Notes: generated from the sequence alone by a model not told the origin. Positions 33,629-41,348 are shown, counted from the first letter of the stretch. The stretch: 64,000 nt of DNA from Sulfitobacter alexandrii (GCF_001886735.1 NZ_CP018076.1:1984001-2048000), one strand, 5' to 3'. Numbers and translations: made by a program.

Positions 33629-34999
33629 ATGTCCATTGAAGACGTCCTGAGCCGGATCGACAGCGATCTGCCCGCCGCAACCGAACGCCTGCTCGAACTG
33701 CTGCGCATCCCGTCGATCTCCACCGATCCCGCCTACAAGGCGGACTGCGACCGCGCCGCCGACTGGCTCGTGGCGGACCTGCAATCCATGGGCATCGACG
33801 CCAGCAAGCGGGCGACGCCGGGTCACCCGATGGTGGTGGGCCACCTCGGCGACGGTGGACCGCACCTTCTGTTCTACGGCCACTACGACGTTCAGCCGGT
33901 CGATCCCCTCAACCTGTGGGACCGCGATCCCTTCGATCCGGAAGTGCAGGACACGCCCAAGGGCAAGGTGATCCGGGGACGCGGGTCGTCGGACGACAAG
34001 GGCCAGCTGATGACCTTCGTCGAAGCGCTGCGCGCGTGGAAGGAAGTCAAGGGCGACTGGCCCTGCCGCATCACCTTCTTCCTCGAAGGCGAAGAGGAAT
34101 CGGGCTCGCCCTCGCTCGTCCCCTTCATGAAGGAAAACGCCGAGGAACTGAAAACCGACGTGGCGCTGATCTGCGATACGGGTCTGTTCGAATCGAAGAC
34201 GCCCGCCATCGTGACGATGCTGCGCGGCCTGCTCGGCGAGGAACTGACGGTCAAGGCGGCCAGCAAGGATCTTCACTCCGGGATGTACGGCGGCATCGCG
34301 ATGAACCCGATCCGCGCCCTCAGCAAGGTGATCGCGGGCCTCCATGACGAGACCGGCCGCGTGACGATCCCGGGTTTCTACGACGGCGTGCCGGAACTGC
34401 CGGACGAGCTGGAGGCGCAATGGCAGGGCCTGGCTTTCAACCACGAGGCCTTCCTGAGCGACGTCGGCCTCGCAATCCCTGCCGGGGAGCAGGACCGCAC
34501 CCCGCTCGAGATGATCTGGTCGCGTCCGACCTGCGAAGTGAACGGCATCTGGGGCGGCTATACCGGCGACGGGTTCAAGACGGTGCTGCCGTCCATGGCC
34601 CATGCCAAGATATCGTTCCGTCTGGTCGGATCACAGGATCCGCTGGCCATCCGCGAGAACTTCCGCACCATGGTCGAGGACGCCCTGCCCGACGATTGCG
34701 AGGTCACTTTCCACGGGCACGGCGCCAGCGGCGCCTCGGGAGCCGACATTTCCGGTCCGATGTTCGAACAGGCGCGCCAGGCCCTGTCGGAGGAATGGAA
34801 CGTGCCCGCCGCCTATATTGGCTGCGGCGGGTCCATCCCCATCGCCGGACATTTCCAGCAGATCCTTGGCACCGAGCCGATGCTGATCGGCTTCGGCAAG
34901 GACGATGACGCCCTGCATTCTCCGAACGAGAAGTACGACATGGAAAGCTTCCACAAGGGGATCCGGTCCTGGGCGCGGATCCTTGATGCGCTGACCTGA
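33629..34999 (+). CDS. M20-family metallodipeptidase
   Basis: A 456-residue zinc peptidase of the M20/M25/M40 group. Metal ligands follow the family pattern: His in FYGHYDVQPVDP, the bridging Asp in GRGSSDDKGQL, the Glu pair in EGEEESGSPS (the first is the general base), Asp in ICDTGLF, and a C-terminal His in DALHSPNEKYD. A lid (dimerisation) domain lies at about 200-370 (SKDLHSGMYGG carries its catalytic-site His). This form resembles carnosinase-like dipeptidases. Probably cytoplasmic, as no signal peptide is seen. It converges on the small-RNA hairpins of the DUF1127 locus, whose terminator ends about 15 bp after its stop codon. Confidence 0.92.
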   Translation: MSIEDVLSRIDSDLPAATERLLELLRIPSISTDPAYKADCDRAADWLVADLQSMGIDASKRATPGHPMVVGHLGDGGPHLLFYGHYDVQPVDPLNLWDRDPFDPEVQDTPKGKVIRGRGSSDDKGQLMTFVEALRAWKEVKGDWPCRITFFLEGEEESGSPSLVPFMKENAEELKTDVALICDTGLFESKTPAIVTMLRGLLGEELTVKAASKDLHSGMYGGIAMNPIRALSKVIAGLHDETGRVTIPGFYDGVPELPDELEAQWQGLAFNHEAFLSDVGLAIPAGEQDRTPLEMIWSRPTCEVNGIWGGYTGDGFKTVLPSMAHAKISFRLVGSQDPLAIRENFRTMVEDALPDDCEVTFHGHGASGASGADISGPMFEQARQALSEEWNVPAAYIGCGGSIPIAGHFQQILGTEPMLIGFGKDDDALHSPNEKYDMESFHKGIRSWARILDALT

Positions 35000-35013
35000 T
35001 CGGAGAGGGTCGG

Positions 35014-35058
35014 AAAAACGGCGACCGGCACGTTCGGGAGGAGGTGAACGTGCCGGTC
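35014..35058 (-). terminator. Terminator of the DUF1127 / small-RNA operon (formed by hairpin 3)
   Basis: Read on the minus strand, the 13-bp stem of hairpin 3 is followed by GCCG and five Ts (35018-35014). This ends transcription from the DUF1127 genes, and hairpin 3 doubles as the terminator. Confidence 0.6.
35023..35058 (-). ncRNA. Cuckoo-type (CcsR-like) small RNA hairpin 3
   Basis: Perfect 13-bp stem (GACCGGCACGTTC with GAACGTGCCGGTC). On the minus strand the 10-nt loop is ACCTCCTCCC, so the RNA exposes CCUCCUCCC, complementary to Shine-Dalgarno sequences. This is the defining loop of the CcsR/cuckoo RNA family of Rhodobacter sphaeroides, which lies downstream of a DUF1127 gene, as here. 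The hairpin is directly seen; membership of the family is inferred from motif and context. Confidence 0.75.
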
Positions 35059-35062
35059 TGCA

Positions 35063-35090
35063 TAACGGCTTCAGGGAGGAAGCACCGTTA
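35063..35090 (-). ncRNA. Cuckoo-type small RNA hairpin 2
   Basis: On the minus strand TAACGG-TG-CTTC pairs with GAAG-CCGTTA (a 10-bp stem with a 2-nt bulge). The loop is CTCCCT, within TTCCTCCCTG. It is shorter than hairpins 1 and 3 but keeps the CCUCCC core. It lies 4 nt from hairpin 3, giving a tandem array. Confidence 0.65.
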
Positions 35091-35095
35091 AGGTC

Positions 35096-35134
35096 GGCAT
35101 CCGGCGATCTCTGGGAGGAGCGAGGCCGGCTGCC
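35096..35134 (-). ncRNA. Cuckoo-type small RNA hairpin 1
   Basis: On the minus strand GGCA-G-CCGGC pairs with GCCGG-A-TGCC (9 bp and one mismatch), with a further CTC/GAG pairing inside. The apical loop is GCTCCTCCCA and exposes CUCCUCCC. Same motif and orientation as hairpin 3. Confidence 0.7.
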
Positions 35135-35177
35135 TGGCAATGACGCTTGCGGTCGACGCCGCGCCATTGATGCTGCT

Positions 35178-35193
35178 GCGCGGGGAACCGCGC
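35178..35193 (-). ncRNA. GC-rich hairpin between the DUF1127 genes and the cuckoo-type array
   Basis: GCGCGG and CCGCGC form a 6-bp stem with a TTCC loop on the minus strand, 20 nt after the DUF1127 stop. It lacks the CCUCC loop. It could mark the processing point that frees the small RNAs from the mRNA. A CCTCTCCC stretch lies just upstream of it (about 35202-35209). Confidence 0.45.
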
Positions 35194-35212
35194 GAAATCC
35201 TGTGGGAGAGGC

Positions 35213-35467
35213 TCAGAGCCCGTCGTATTCGTAGTCGACCAGAAAGGCCGCGTGGCGCGGGATGTCCTCGCGGGTGATGCCGATGGCCGCAAGCTGCGCG
35301 TCGCTGCGGTCCATGAGGACGGCAACCATGCGGCTGTACTGCATCGCCTTCACGGCGTGGCCCATCATGCGGCCCACGGGCCGAAAGACGTTTGCCGTGG
35401 TCGCCCAAAGCCCGGCGAAGTGATCCTGAATTCCTGATTGTCTGTCGATCGTGCCTTGATCAGCCAT
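35213..35467 (-). CDS. DUF1127 protein, second of the pair
   Basis: An 84-residue protein. The C-terminal half has the DUF1127 pattern MDRSDAQLAAIGITREDIPRHA (residues about 52-73), preceded by a helical segment with VGRMMGHAVKAMQYSRM. DUF1127 domains are short, Arg- or Ser-rich helical modules; in Rhodobacter sphaeroides the DUF1127 protein CcaF1 binds RNA and affects the small RNAs encoded with it. Its ATG overlaps the end of the first DUF1127 gene by 8 bp, so the two are translationally coupled. The cuckoo-type RNA hairpins begin 20 bp after the stop. Role here inferred from this context. Confidence 0.82.
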   Translation of the reverse strand: MADQGTIDRQSGIQDHFAGLWATTANVFRPVGRMMGHAVKAMQYSRMVAVLMDRSDAQLAAIGITREDIPRHAAFLVDYEYDGL

Positions 35468-35690
35468 GTTGTGTCTCCATGTAAGCGGTGTCTCGGGCGG
35501 TGCGGCGGATGTGCGAACGCGGGATGCCGATGTCGGCCAGTTCGCGGTCCGTCAGACCGGCCAGTTCGTCGAATGTGCGCCGAAAGATCGCGCGGCGCTT
35601 GCGGGCCAGCCCAAAGGCCGCTCGCAGGTGGTCGAATGATGTGCCCAATCGCTGTGCAGTGGATTGGCTGTGATGCGTTGCAGTTGCCAT
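35460..35690 (-). CDS. DUF1127 protein, first of the pair
   Basis: A 76-residue protein starting at ATG 35690 (MATATHHSQ) behind AGAGGAG; a longer frame upstream crosses the palindromic operators and is unlikely. The basic FGLARKRRAIFRRTFDELAGLTDRELADIGIPRSHI block is a complete DUF1127 domain: an Arg-rich helix, then L-T-D-R-E-L-x-D-I-G-I. Small DUF1127 proteins of this size act in phosphate/carbon balance and RNA turnover in other alphaproteobacteria. The promoter is shared with a divergent LysR regulator and contains tandem CTGC-N3-GCAG palindromes. Confidence 0.85.
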   Translation of the reverse strand: MATATHHSQSTAQRLGTSFDHLRAAFGLARKRRAIFRRTFDELAGLTDRELADIGIPRSHIRRTARDTAYMETQHG

Positions 35691-35716
35691 GACGGCCACT
35701 CCTCTCGTTGTCTTTG

Positions 35717-35727
35717 CTGCGATGCAG
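35717..35727. promoter_or_regulatory. Operator half 1 (CTGC-GAT-GCAG)
   Basis: A perfect 4+4 palindrome between the DUF1127 operon and the divergent LysR gene. An almost identical copy lies 19 bp away, about two helical turns, so both would face the same side of the DNA. Confidence 0.5.
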
Positions 35728-35735
35728 TATATATG

Positions 35736-35746
35736 CTGCAATGCAG
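35736..35746. promoter_or_regulatory. Operator half 2 (CTGC-AAT-GCAG)
   Basis: Second perfect palindrome. The segment between the two copies, GCAGTATATATGCTGC, is itself nearly palindromic and contains a TATATA that could be a -10 on either strand. A tetramer such as the adjacent LysR-type regulator could bind both. Confidence 0.5.
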
Positions 35747-35826
35747 AGATAGACGGCACACCCTTTGTTTTAAACCCTCTGATGGCGCATAGGGGCTATG
35801 CCGAAAAGGAAAGGCACCGCACGGAC

Positions 35827-36747
35827 ATGGACGTTTCATCCCAGATGCTCGCATTCGTCAGGGTGGTGGAGACCGGCAGCATTTCCGCCGCATCCAGGGC
35901 CAGCGGACAGACGCCCTCGGCGGTCAGCAAGCAGATCGGCAACCTCGAGGACCACGTGGGCCACCGCCTCCTGCGCCGGACGAGGGCCGGGGTGTCGCTG
36001 ACCCAGCAAGGCGCGCGCTACTACGAGAAATGCCGCGCGCTGGCGGACAAGTTCGAGGAGGCCGAAGACTACATCCAGAGTTTCGGTGACGCGCCCTCGG
36101 GGCTTCTGCGGGTGGCGTCGAGCGTGGCTTTCGGAAAGGCGCAACTGATCCACGTGCTGCCGGATTTCCTGGCCACCTATCCCGAGATCAAGTTCTCGCT
36201 CGAACTCACCGACCGGACGATCGACATCGAAGAGGAAGGCTACGATGCCGCGATCAGTTTTGCGGAACAGCTGACCGATCCGGACATGATCGTTAGGCGC
36301 ATCATGCGCAACGAGCGCATCCTGTGCGCCGCGCCGTCGTTCATTGCCCGCCACGGCAAGCCCGAGACCTTCGCCGACCTCACGCGCTTCAACTGCCTGA
36401 GAACGTCGAACGCGCGGGGCCGCAACGCCTGGCACGCGGAACTCGACGGTGTCACCTACGCGGTCGAGGCTGACGGCAATTTCGAGGGCAACAGCGCGGA
36501 TGCCGTCTTCATCGCCGCCCTGTCGGGACTGGGGATCGCGCGGCTGTCTACCTACCTGGTCGAAGACCGCATCGCCTCGGGCGACCTTGTCCGGCTGTTC
36601 CCCGAATACACGCAAAGCCACGCGGACGTGGCCGTGAGCTACGCCCAGAAGCGCAACCTGTCTCCCGCCATCCGCGCCTTCGTCGATTTTCTTGTGGACC
36701 GGTTCGACCGGCGCGCGACCGCCCCGGCGCTAAAGGCGGCGGGCTGA
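35827..36747 (+). CDS. LysR-family transcriptional regulator
   Basis: A 306-residue regulator starting at ATG 35827 (MDVSSQMLAFVRVVETGSIS). The open frame reaches back to 35689, but this start gives the normal LysR N terminus. The winged HTH is at residues about 5-63 (SISAASRASGQTPSAVSKQIGNLEDHVGHRLLRR split over two helices and a wing). The substrate-binding domain follows (GLLRVASSVAFGKAQLIHVLP, then the DAAISFAEQL strand). It belongs to the CrgA-like branch of single-gene regulators. It is divergent from the DUF1127 pair and probably binds the paired palindromes between them. Its 3' end overlaps the convergent EamA gene by 18 bp. Confidence 0.88.
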   Translation: MDVSSQMLAFVRVVETGSISAASRASGQTPSAVSKQIGNLEDHVGHRLLRRTRAGVSLTQQGARYYEKCRALADKFEEAEDYIQSFGDAPSGLLRVASSVAFGKAQLIHVLPDFLATYPEIKFSLELTDRTIDIEEEGYDAAISFAEQLTDPDMIVRRIMRNERILCAAPSFIARHGKPETFADLTRFNCLRTSNARGRNAWHAELDGVTYAVEADGNFEGNSADAVFIAALSGLGIARLSTYLVEDRIASGDLVRLFPEYTQSHADVAVSYAQKRNLSPAIRAFVDFLVDRFDRRATAPALKAAG

Positions 36748-37686
36748 CTTGCGCTCGCCCTCGCGCAGAAACACGTAGATGCCCGACCCGATCACCACCG
36801 TCGCCCCGAGAAAGACCATCGGCGCGGGCCATTCGCCGAAGATCGTCCAGCCCCAGAACAGGGCGTAGATCAGCAGCGAATATTCAAAGGGCGCCACCGC
36901 CGATGCGGGGCTCAGCCGGTAGGCCTGCGACATCAGGTAGCCGACCGCGGCCGCGACAAGACCCAGCAAGGCGATGGGCAGGACGTCCGCCCGCGGGGGC
37001 CATGTCCAGGCGCGCAGCAGAAAGCGGATGCTTTCGTTCTGCGTGCCTTCGGCAAAGCGACCGTCGCCCGCCACGACAAAGACCGTGACGCTGACGAGGA
37101 TGAAGGCGATCTGCATGTGCAGCGCCAGCGCCGAGGCCCGGCTGGTCGCGCCGAGTTTGCGGGTCAGCACCGACATCGTAGCGTAGCCCGCCGCGGCGAG
37201 CACCGGCAGGACCACGACCCACCCCAGCGCGTCCTCTCCGCCTGCCAATTGCGGTGCCATCATCAGCAGCACCCCGGCAAAGCCCAGCCCGATGGCCGCA
37301 AAGCGGCGCGGGCCGACAGGCTCTCCCAGAATCGGGATGGACAGCAGCGTGACGAACAGCGGTGCCACGAAATACAGCGCGTTCGCCGTGGCCAGCGGCA
37401 TCGCCACGATCGCGGCATAGATCATCGAGTTGGCAAAGACGATCAGCAGTGCCCGCAGGACGTGCAGCGCGGGGCGACCGGTACGCAGCAGCCGCCAGCC
37501 GCCTTCGAGCCGCAGCAGGAACAATGTGAACACCAGCCCCACGCAGGATCGCAGCAGCACCAGCTGATGCAGCGGATACCCTCCCGAGAGCGACTTGATG
37601 AGCATGTCGTTGACGGAAATCAGGAACATGCCCGCCAGCATGCAGAAAATGCCCAGCCGGGCCTGTGGGATCGCGGCGACGTTCAT
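36730..37686 (-). CDS. EamA/DMT-family transporter
   Basis: A 318-residue protein with ten membrane helices in two EamA halves (first half MLAGMFLISVNDMLIKSLSGG, second half GYATMSVLTRKLGATSRASAL). The positions of the half-repeats and the terminal helix AVAPFEYSLLIYALFWGW are typical of the drug/metabolite transporter superfamily, often exporters of amino acids, nucleosides or S-adenosylmethionine-like molecules. The substrate is unknown. A Lys/Arg-rich cytoplasmic tail ends the protein. The start is ATG 37686. The promoter region is shared with a divergent hydrolase gene (71-bp gap). Confidence 0.88.
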   Translation of the reverse strand: MNVAAIPQARLGIFCMLAGMFLISVNDMLIKSLSGGYPLHQLVLLRSCVGLVFTLFLLRLEGGWRLLRTGRPALHVLRALLIVFANSMIYAAIVAMPLATANALYFVAPLFVTLLSIPILGEPVGPRRFAAIGLGFAGVLLMMAPQLAGGEDALGWVVVLPVLAAAGYATMSVLTRKLGATSRASALALHMQIAFILVSVTVFVVAGDGRFAEGTQNESIRFLLRAWTWPPRADVLPIALLGLVAAAVGYLMSQAYRLSPASAVAPFEYSLLIYALFWGWTIFGEWPAPMVFLGATVVIGSGIYVFLREGERKSARRL

Positions 37687-37757
37687 GTCACCCTCTTACA
37701 AGGCGCGACGCAGGTTTGTTAGGCTGCAAGTGCGCGAATTTCCCGAAAGGACGGATC

Positions 37758-38639
37758 ATGAGCATTCTCAAGGGGTTCGACACCCATGTCACGCAGGCCA
37801 ACGGCCAGCGGGTCGCCTATGCGCGCGGCGGCGATGGCCCGCCCGTCCTGCTGTTGCACGGCTTTCCGCAGACCCACGCCATGTGGCACGCGGTCGGCCC
37901 GGTGCTGGCGCAGCGGTACACGGTGATCGCGCCCGATCTGAGGGGCTACGGCGACAGCGCCAAGCCCGAAGGCACCGCGGCCTATAGCTTCCACGAAATG
38001 GCCGCTGATCCGCTGGCGCTGATGCGTGACCTCGGGTTCGAGCGGTTTCACCTCGTGGGGCATGACCGGGGTGGCCGTACGGCGCACCGCATGGCGCTGG
38101 ACGCGCCCGAAGCGGTGCGGAGCCTGACGGTGATGGACATCGTGCCCACGCACCTGATCCTGAGCGAACTTACCCGCCATGTCGCGCGGGACTATTACCA
38201 CTGGTTCTTCCTGGCCCAGCCCGCGCCCCTGCCCGAAAACATGATCGGATTCGATCCCGACGCCTACTTTGAAACGGCGCTGACAGGCTGGGGCGCATCC
38301 ACGGTGTCCGATTTCGACGCCGACGCGCTGGCCGCCTACCGGGCCGCGTGGCGCGACCCGCAGACCATACGCGGGATGTGCGCCGACTACCGCGCCACGC
38401 TGGATGTGGATGTGGACCTCGATGCCGCCGACCTCGGCAGGCGGCTGTCCTGCCCCGCGCTGGTGATGTGGGGCAAGGACGGCGTGATGGGGCGCCGCTA
38501 CGACGTGCCCGCGACCTGGGCCGACCGGCTCGAGAACATGCGCGCGAGGGAAATGCCGGGCGGGCATTTCTTCGTCGACGAACATCCGGCCGAAACCGGC
38601 GCGGCGCTGCTCGACTTCCTGTCGTCGCTCGATGGGTGA
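37758..38639 (+). CDS. Haloacetate (fluoroacetate) dehalogenase-like alpha/beta hydrolase
   Basis: A 293-residue alpha/beta hydrolase whose active site fits fluoroacetate dehalogenase closely: nucleophile D103 in GHDRGGRTAH, carboxylate-binding R104 and R107, acid D127 in VMDIVPT, base H270 in PGGHFF, and the halide pocket H148-W149 (DYYHWFFLAQPAPLPEN) with Y211 (CADYRA). These residues match those known from the Rhodopseudomonas enzyme. The cap domain lies at about 135-225. The start ATG 37758 follows AAAGGA. Hydrolysis of haloacetates to glycolate is the likely reaction; epoxide hydrolase is the main alternative but lacks the H-W halide pair. Expressed alone, ending at a hairpin. Confidence 0.87.
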   Translation: MSILKGFDTHVTQANGQRVAYARGGDGPPVLLLHGFPQTHAMWHAVGPVLAQRYTVIAPDLRGYGDSAKPEGTAAYSFHEMAADPLALMRDLGFERFHLVGHDRGGRTAHRMALDAPEAVRSLTVMDIVPTHLILSELTRHVARDYYHWFFLAQPAPLPENMIGFDPDAYFETALTGWGASTVSDFDADALAAYRAAWRDPQTIRGMCADYRATLDVDVDLDAADLGRRLSCPALVMWGKDGVMGRRYDVPATWADRLENMRAREMPGGHFFVDEHPAETGAALLDFLSSLDG

Positions 38640-38679
38640 CGGTCACCGCCCCGGTCCAAACCCTTGGCCCGAAAAGCAG

Positions 38680-38704
38680 AAAGGCCCCCGATCGGGAGCC
38701 TTTC
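38680..38704. terminator. Bidirectional terminator between the hydrolase and tRNA-Asp
   Basis: AAAGGC and GCCTTT flank an inner CCCGATCGGG palindrome, with A and T runs on both sides. It serves the plus-strand hydrolase and the minus-strand tRNA. Confidence 0.6.
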
Positions 38705-38713
38705 AAGCAGCGG

Positions 38714-38790
38714 TGGCGCGGTTGACGGGGCTCGAACCCGCGACCCCCGGCGTGACAGGCCGGTACTCTAACCAACTGAGCTACAACCGC
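38714..38790 (-). tRNA. tRNA-Asp (GTC anticodon)
   Basis: 77 nt on the minus strand including an encoded CCA. The acceptor stem GCGGTTG pairs with CAACCGC, the D arm has AGCTCAGTTGG, and the anticodon loop CTGTCAC reads GTC. The T arm has the invariant GGTTCGA. The discriminator base is G, as expected for Asp. All four stems pair. Confidence 0.95.
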
Positions 38791-38931
38791 CCACTGCGGC
38801 TTCGAGGCTGGCCCCGAAGCGTTTGGTGGTAATATGAGCGCAGGCCCGGACCGTCAAGACGCAATCCGGAGGAAAATGCAGAAAAATTCCAGCCTGCCGT
38901 TGCCTGTCCGGGCACCCCCCATGTCAGGGCC

Positions 38932-39870
38932 TCAGCGGGCGGGCGCGGGTATGAATTCGGCATCGTCGTTCGGCGGCAGCTTGAACCGGCCATGCGCCCA
39001 GTCGCCGGCCCGCCACGCTTCCTTTGCCGCATCGATGCGGTCCTTCGACGACGCGACGAAATTCCACCAGATATGGCGCGGTCCGTCCATTGTCGCCCCT
39101 CCCAGCAGCATGATGCGCGCGCCCTCCTCTCCGGCACGGGCGCTGATCCGGTCGCCCGGACGGAACACCAGCATGCGGCCCGCCTCGAAGTCCTGCCCGC
39201 TGACCGTCACGCTGCCGGAGACCACGTAAAGCCCCCTGTCCTCGTGATTGTCGGGCAGCGGGATCGACGCACCGGCCTCGAGCAGTGCATCGGCGTAGAA
39301 GGTCTCGGAAAAGACCCTGACCGGTGCGGTCTCGCCGTAGGCATCCCCGAGGATCAGCCGGACCTGTTTGCCCTCGCCCTCCAGCAGCGGCAGATCTTCC
39401 TTGGCCGCGTGCTGGAAATCCGCCGCCTCGTCTTCGTGCTTCTGCGGCAGGGCAACCCATGTCTGAAGGCCGAACAGGCTGTGCGGCGACTTGATGACGT
39501 CGCCATCCGTGCGCTCGGAATGGGTGATTCCATGCCCCGCCACCATCCAGTTGACCGCGCCCGGTTCGATCCACTGATCGGTGCCCAGCGAATCGCGGTG
39601 GTGGATCTTGCCCTTGTAGAGATAGGTCACCGTGGCCAGCCCGATATGCGGGTGCGGCCGCACGTCGATGCCCTTGCCGGTCAGGAACTCCGCCGGCCCC
39701 ATCTGGTCGAAGAAGATGAAGGGCCCGACCATCTGCCGTTTCGGCGCGGGCAGCGCGCGGCGCACCTCGAATCCGCCAAGGTCACGGGCACGGGGGACGA
39801 TCACGGTGTCGATGGCATCCACGGCATCGCCAATGGGGCAATCGGGGTCGAGGGCGGGGTTCCAGCTCAT
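38932..39870 (-). CDS. Pirin family protein
   Basis: A 312-residue bicupin. The start is ATG 39870 (MSWNPALDPDCPIGDAVDAI). Pirin features are FDQMGPAEFLTGKGIDVRPHPHIGLATVTYLY, where PHPHIG and the following KIHHRDS carry the iron ligands, the GAVNWMVAGHGITHSER motif, and the C-terminal cupin with GRMLVFRPGDRISARAG. Bacterial pirins bind metal, and some have quercetinase activity or modulate pyruvate metabolism. The role here is not known. It is a single gene on the minus strand after tRNA-Asp. Confidence 0.9.
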   Translation of the reverse strand: MSWNPALDPDCPIGDAVDAIDTVIVPRARDLGGFEVRRALPAPKRQMVGPFIFFDQMGPAEFLTGKGIDVRPHPHIGLATVTYLYKGKIHHRDSLGTDQWIEPGAVNWMVAGHGITHSERTDGDVIKSPHSLFGLQTWVALPQKHEDEAADFQHAAKEDLPLLEGEGKQVRLILGDAYGETAPVRVFSETFYADALLEAGASIPLPDNHEDRGLYVVSGSVTVSGQDFEAGRMLVFRPGDRISARAGEEGARIMLLGGATMDGPRHIWWNFVASSKDRIDAAKEAWRAGDWAHGRFKLPPNDDAEFIPAPAR

Positions 39871-39981
39871 GTCGGGCTCCTGTCTTGCTCGCCTCGAAGG
39901 TAGGCGCAGCGGGCCCGCTTGCCTAGCCACCGCGCGTGCACATGATCTGTGCGAGGGGCGCGCGCTACGGTCGCTGTCTCG

Positions 39982-40683
39982 TCAGCCCAGCGACACGCCG
40001 AAAAACGCCCCGACGCCGGCGGTCGCCCCCATGGCCAGCGCGCCCCAGAACATGACACGCGCCGCGCCGCGCAACACCCCCGCCCCACCGACGATCGCCC
40101 CGAGGCCGCCCAGCACAGCCAGCGCGACCAGCGTCGTCAGGGCGACGGCCAGCGCGATATGGGCCTGCCCGCTCAGCGCGGCGACGATCAGGGGCACCAC
40201 CGCCCCGGCGGCAAAGGTCACGGCGGACACCATGGCCGCCTGCACCGGCCGGGCGGCGGCGGTATCGACGATCCCCAGTTCATCCCGCAGGTGCGCCCCC
40301 AGCGCATCGTGCCGCGTCAACTGGGTCGCGACCTGCCGCGCCAGTTCGGGATCGAGACCGCGCAGCACGTAGATCTGCGTCAGTTCTTCCAGTTCCGCTT
40401 CGGGCGCGGCTTCCAGTTCCGCCTTCTCGCGGGCGATGTCGGCATTTTCCGTGTCCGACTGCGAGCTGACGGACACGTATTCTCCTGCCGCCATCGACAT
40501 GGCCCCGGCGACCAGCCCGGCGAGTCCCGCGATCAAAACCTCGGGCCGGCCCGATCCCGCCGCCGCGACCCCGACAACGAGGCTGGCGGTGGATACGAGA
40601 CCGTCGTTCGCGCCGAGAACGGCGGCGCGCAGCCATCCGATGCGATGGACGAGATGGGCTTCGGGATGTGCTGAGTAACTCAT
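39982..40683 (-). CDS. VIT1/CCC1-type iron/manganese transporter
   Basis: A 233-residue membrane protein starting at ATG 40683 (MSYSAHPEAHLVHR). The VIT family layout is visible: WLRAAVLGANDGLVSTASLVVGV as first helix with the conserved D-G-L, then AGAMSMAAGEYVSVSSQSDTE as second helix, a cytoplasmic Glu-rich helical metal-binding segment (IAREKAELEAAPEAELEEL), and three further helices ending in ATAGVGAFFGVS. It probably exports Fe(II) or Mn(II) from the cytoplasm. Single gene, with the pirin downstream on the same strand after 111 bp. Confidence 0.88.
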   Translation of the reverse strand: MSYSAHPEAHLVHRIGWLRAAVLGANDGLVSTASLVVGVAAAGSGRPEVLIAGLAGLVAGAMSMAAGEYVSVSSQSDTENADIAREKAELEAAPEAELEELTQIYVLRGLDPELARQVATQLTRHDALGAHLRDELGIVDTAAARPVQAAMVSAVTFAAGAVVPLIVAALSGQAHIALAVALTTLVALAVLGGLGAIVGGAGVLRGAARVMFWGALAMGATAGVGAFFGVSLG

Positions 40684-40875
40684 GGCGGCCTTCGGTTCGA
40701 CGGATCCGGCAGGGGTCCGCCCTTTCGTGTTAGGCGAACTGCCGCCGCGACACCAGCCCGACATCGCCCACCCGCCGTCTCCGGCGGCACGACACTTGCC
40801 AGCGGCGCCGGAGTCATGTTCTTGTAATGACGGGGCCGCGTGCCCCGCGTATTTCCGAACGGAACGAGGTATGTC

Positions 40876-41295
40876 ATGTCCCGTCTATTGAAATCATTTG
40901 CCCTGACCGCAACACTCGCCGTATTCAGCGCCAACGCCGCCTGGGCCGCCGACCCGGTGCAGCAGCACAATTCCAACGCCGTCTGGTTCGAGAACTGGAT
41001 CGGGCTGAGCAACGCCAGCATGGTGGTCGCGGCCCCGAACGGCAAGATCACCGAGATCTTCGCGAAATCCGGAACGCCCGTGTTTGAACTGAAACCGGGC
41101 GAGGCTCAGGACGGCGTCTATCGCTACGAACTGCGCGCCGCGACCGAGGAGAAGCAGGAGATCGTTAATCCCGTCGACAACGGCCGTGGCGAGATGCAGA
41201 CGGAAGCCTTCGTGCCCTTCTACCGGACGGGCGCGTTCTTCGTGGAGCGGGGCGTCATTGTCACCCCCGAACAGATCGAGGAAAGCGACGGCTGA
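40876..41295 (+). CDS. Exported hypothetical protein
   Basis: A 139-residue protein starting at ATG 40876 behind ACGAGG. Residues 1-25 form a Sec signal peptide with an AWAAD cleavage site (LLKSFALTATLAVFSANAAWA). The mature protein is beta-rich, with NAVWFENWIGLSNASMVVAAPNG and GVYRYELRAATEE, and has no Cys, so no disulfides. The family is not recognised. It is separated from the urease operon by a strong bidirectional terminator and has no partner gene in the same direction. Confidence 0.72.
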   Translation: MSRLLKSFALTATLAVFSANAAWAADPVQQHNSNAVWFENWIGLSNASMVVAAPNGKITEIFAKSGTPVFELKPGEAQDGVYRYELRAATEEKQEIVNPVDNGRGEMQTEAFVPFYRTGAFFVERGVIVTPEQIEESDG

Positions 41296-41319
41296 CAGGC
41301 CGCGCCTTCCCGCACCGTC

Positions 41320-41348
41320 AAGGGGCCCGCACCACCGTGCGGGCCCTT
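41320..41348. terminator. Bidirectional terminator between the exported protein and ureG
   Basis: An 11-bp stem with one bulge (AAGGGGCCCGCA with TGCGGGCCCTT), followed by CTT on one side and preceded by AAG on the other. It closes both the plus-strand gene and the urease operon. Confidence 0.75.
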
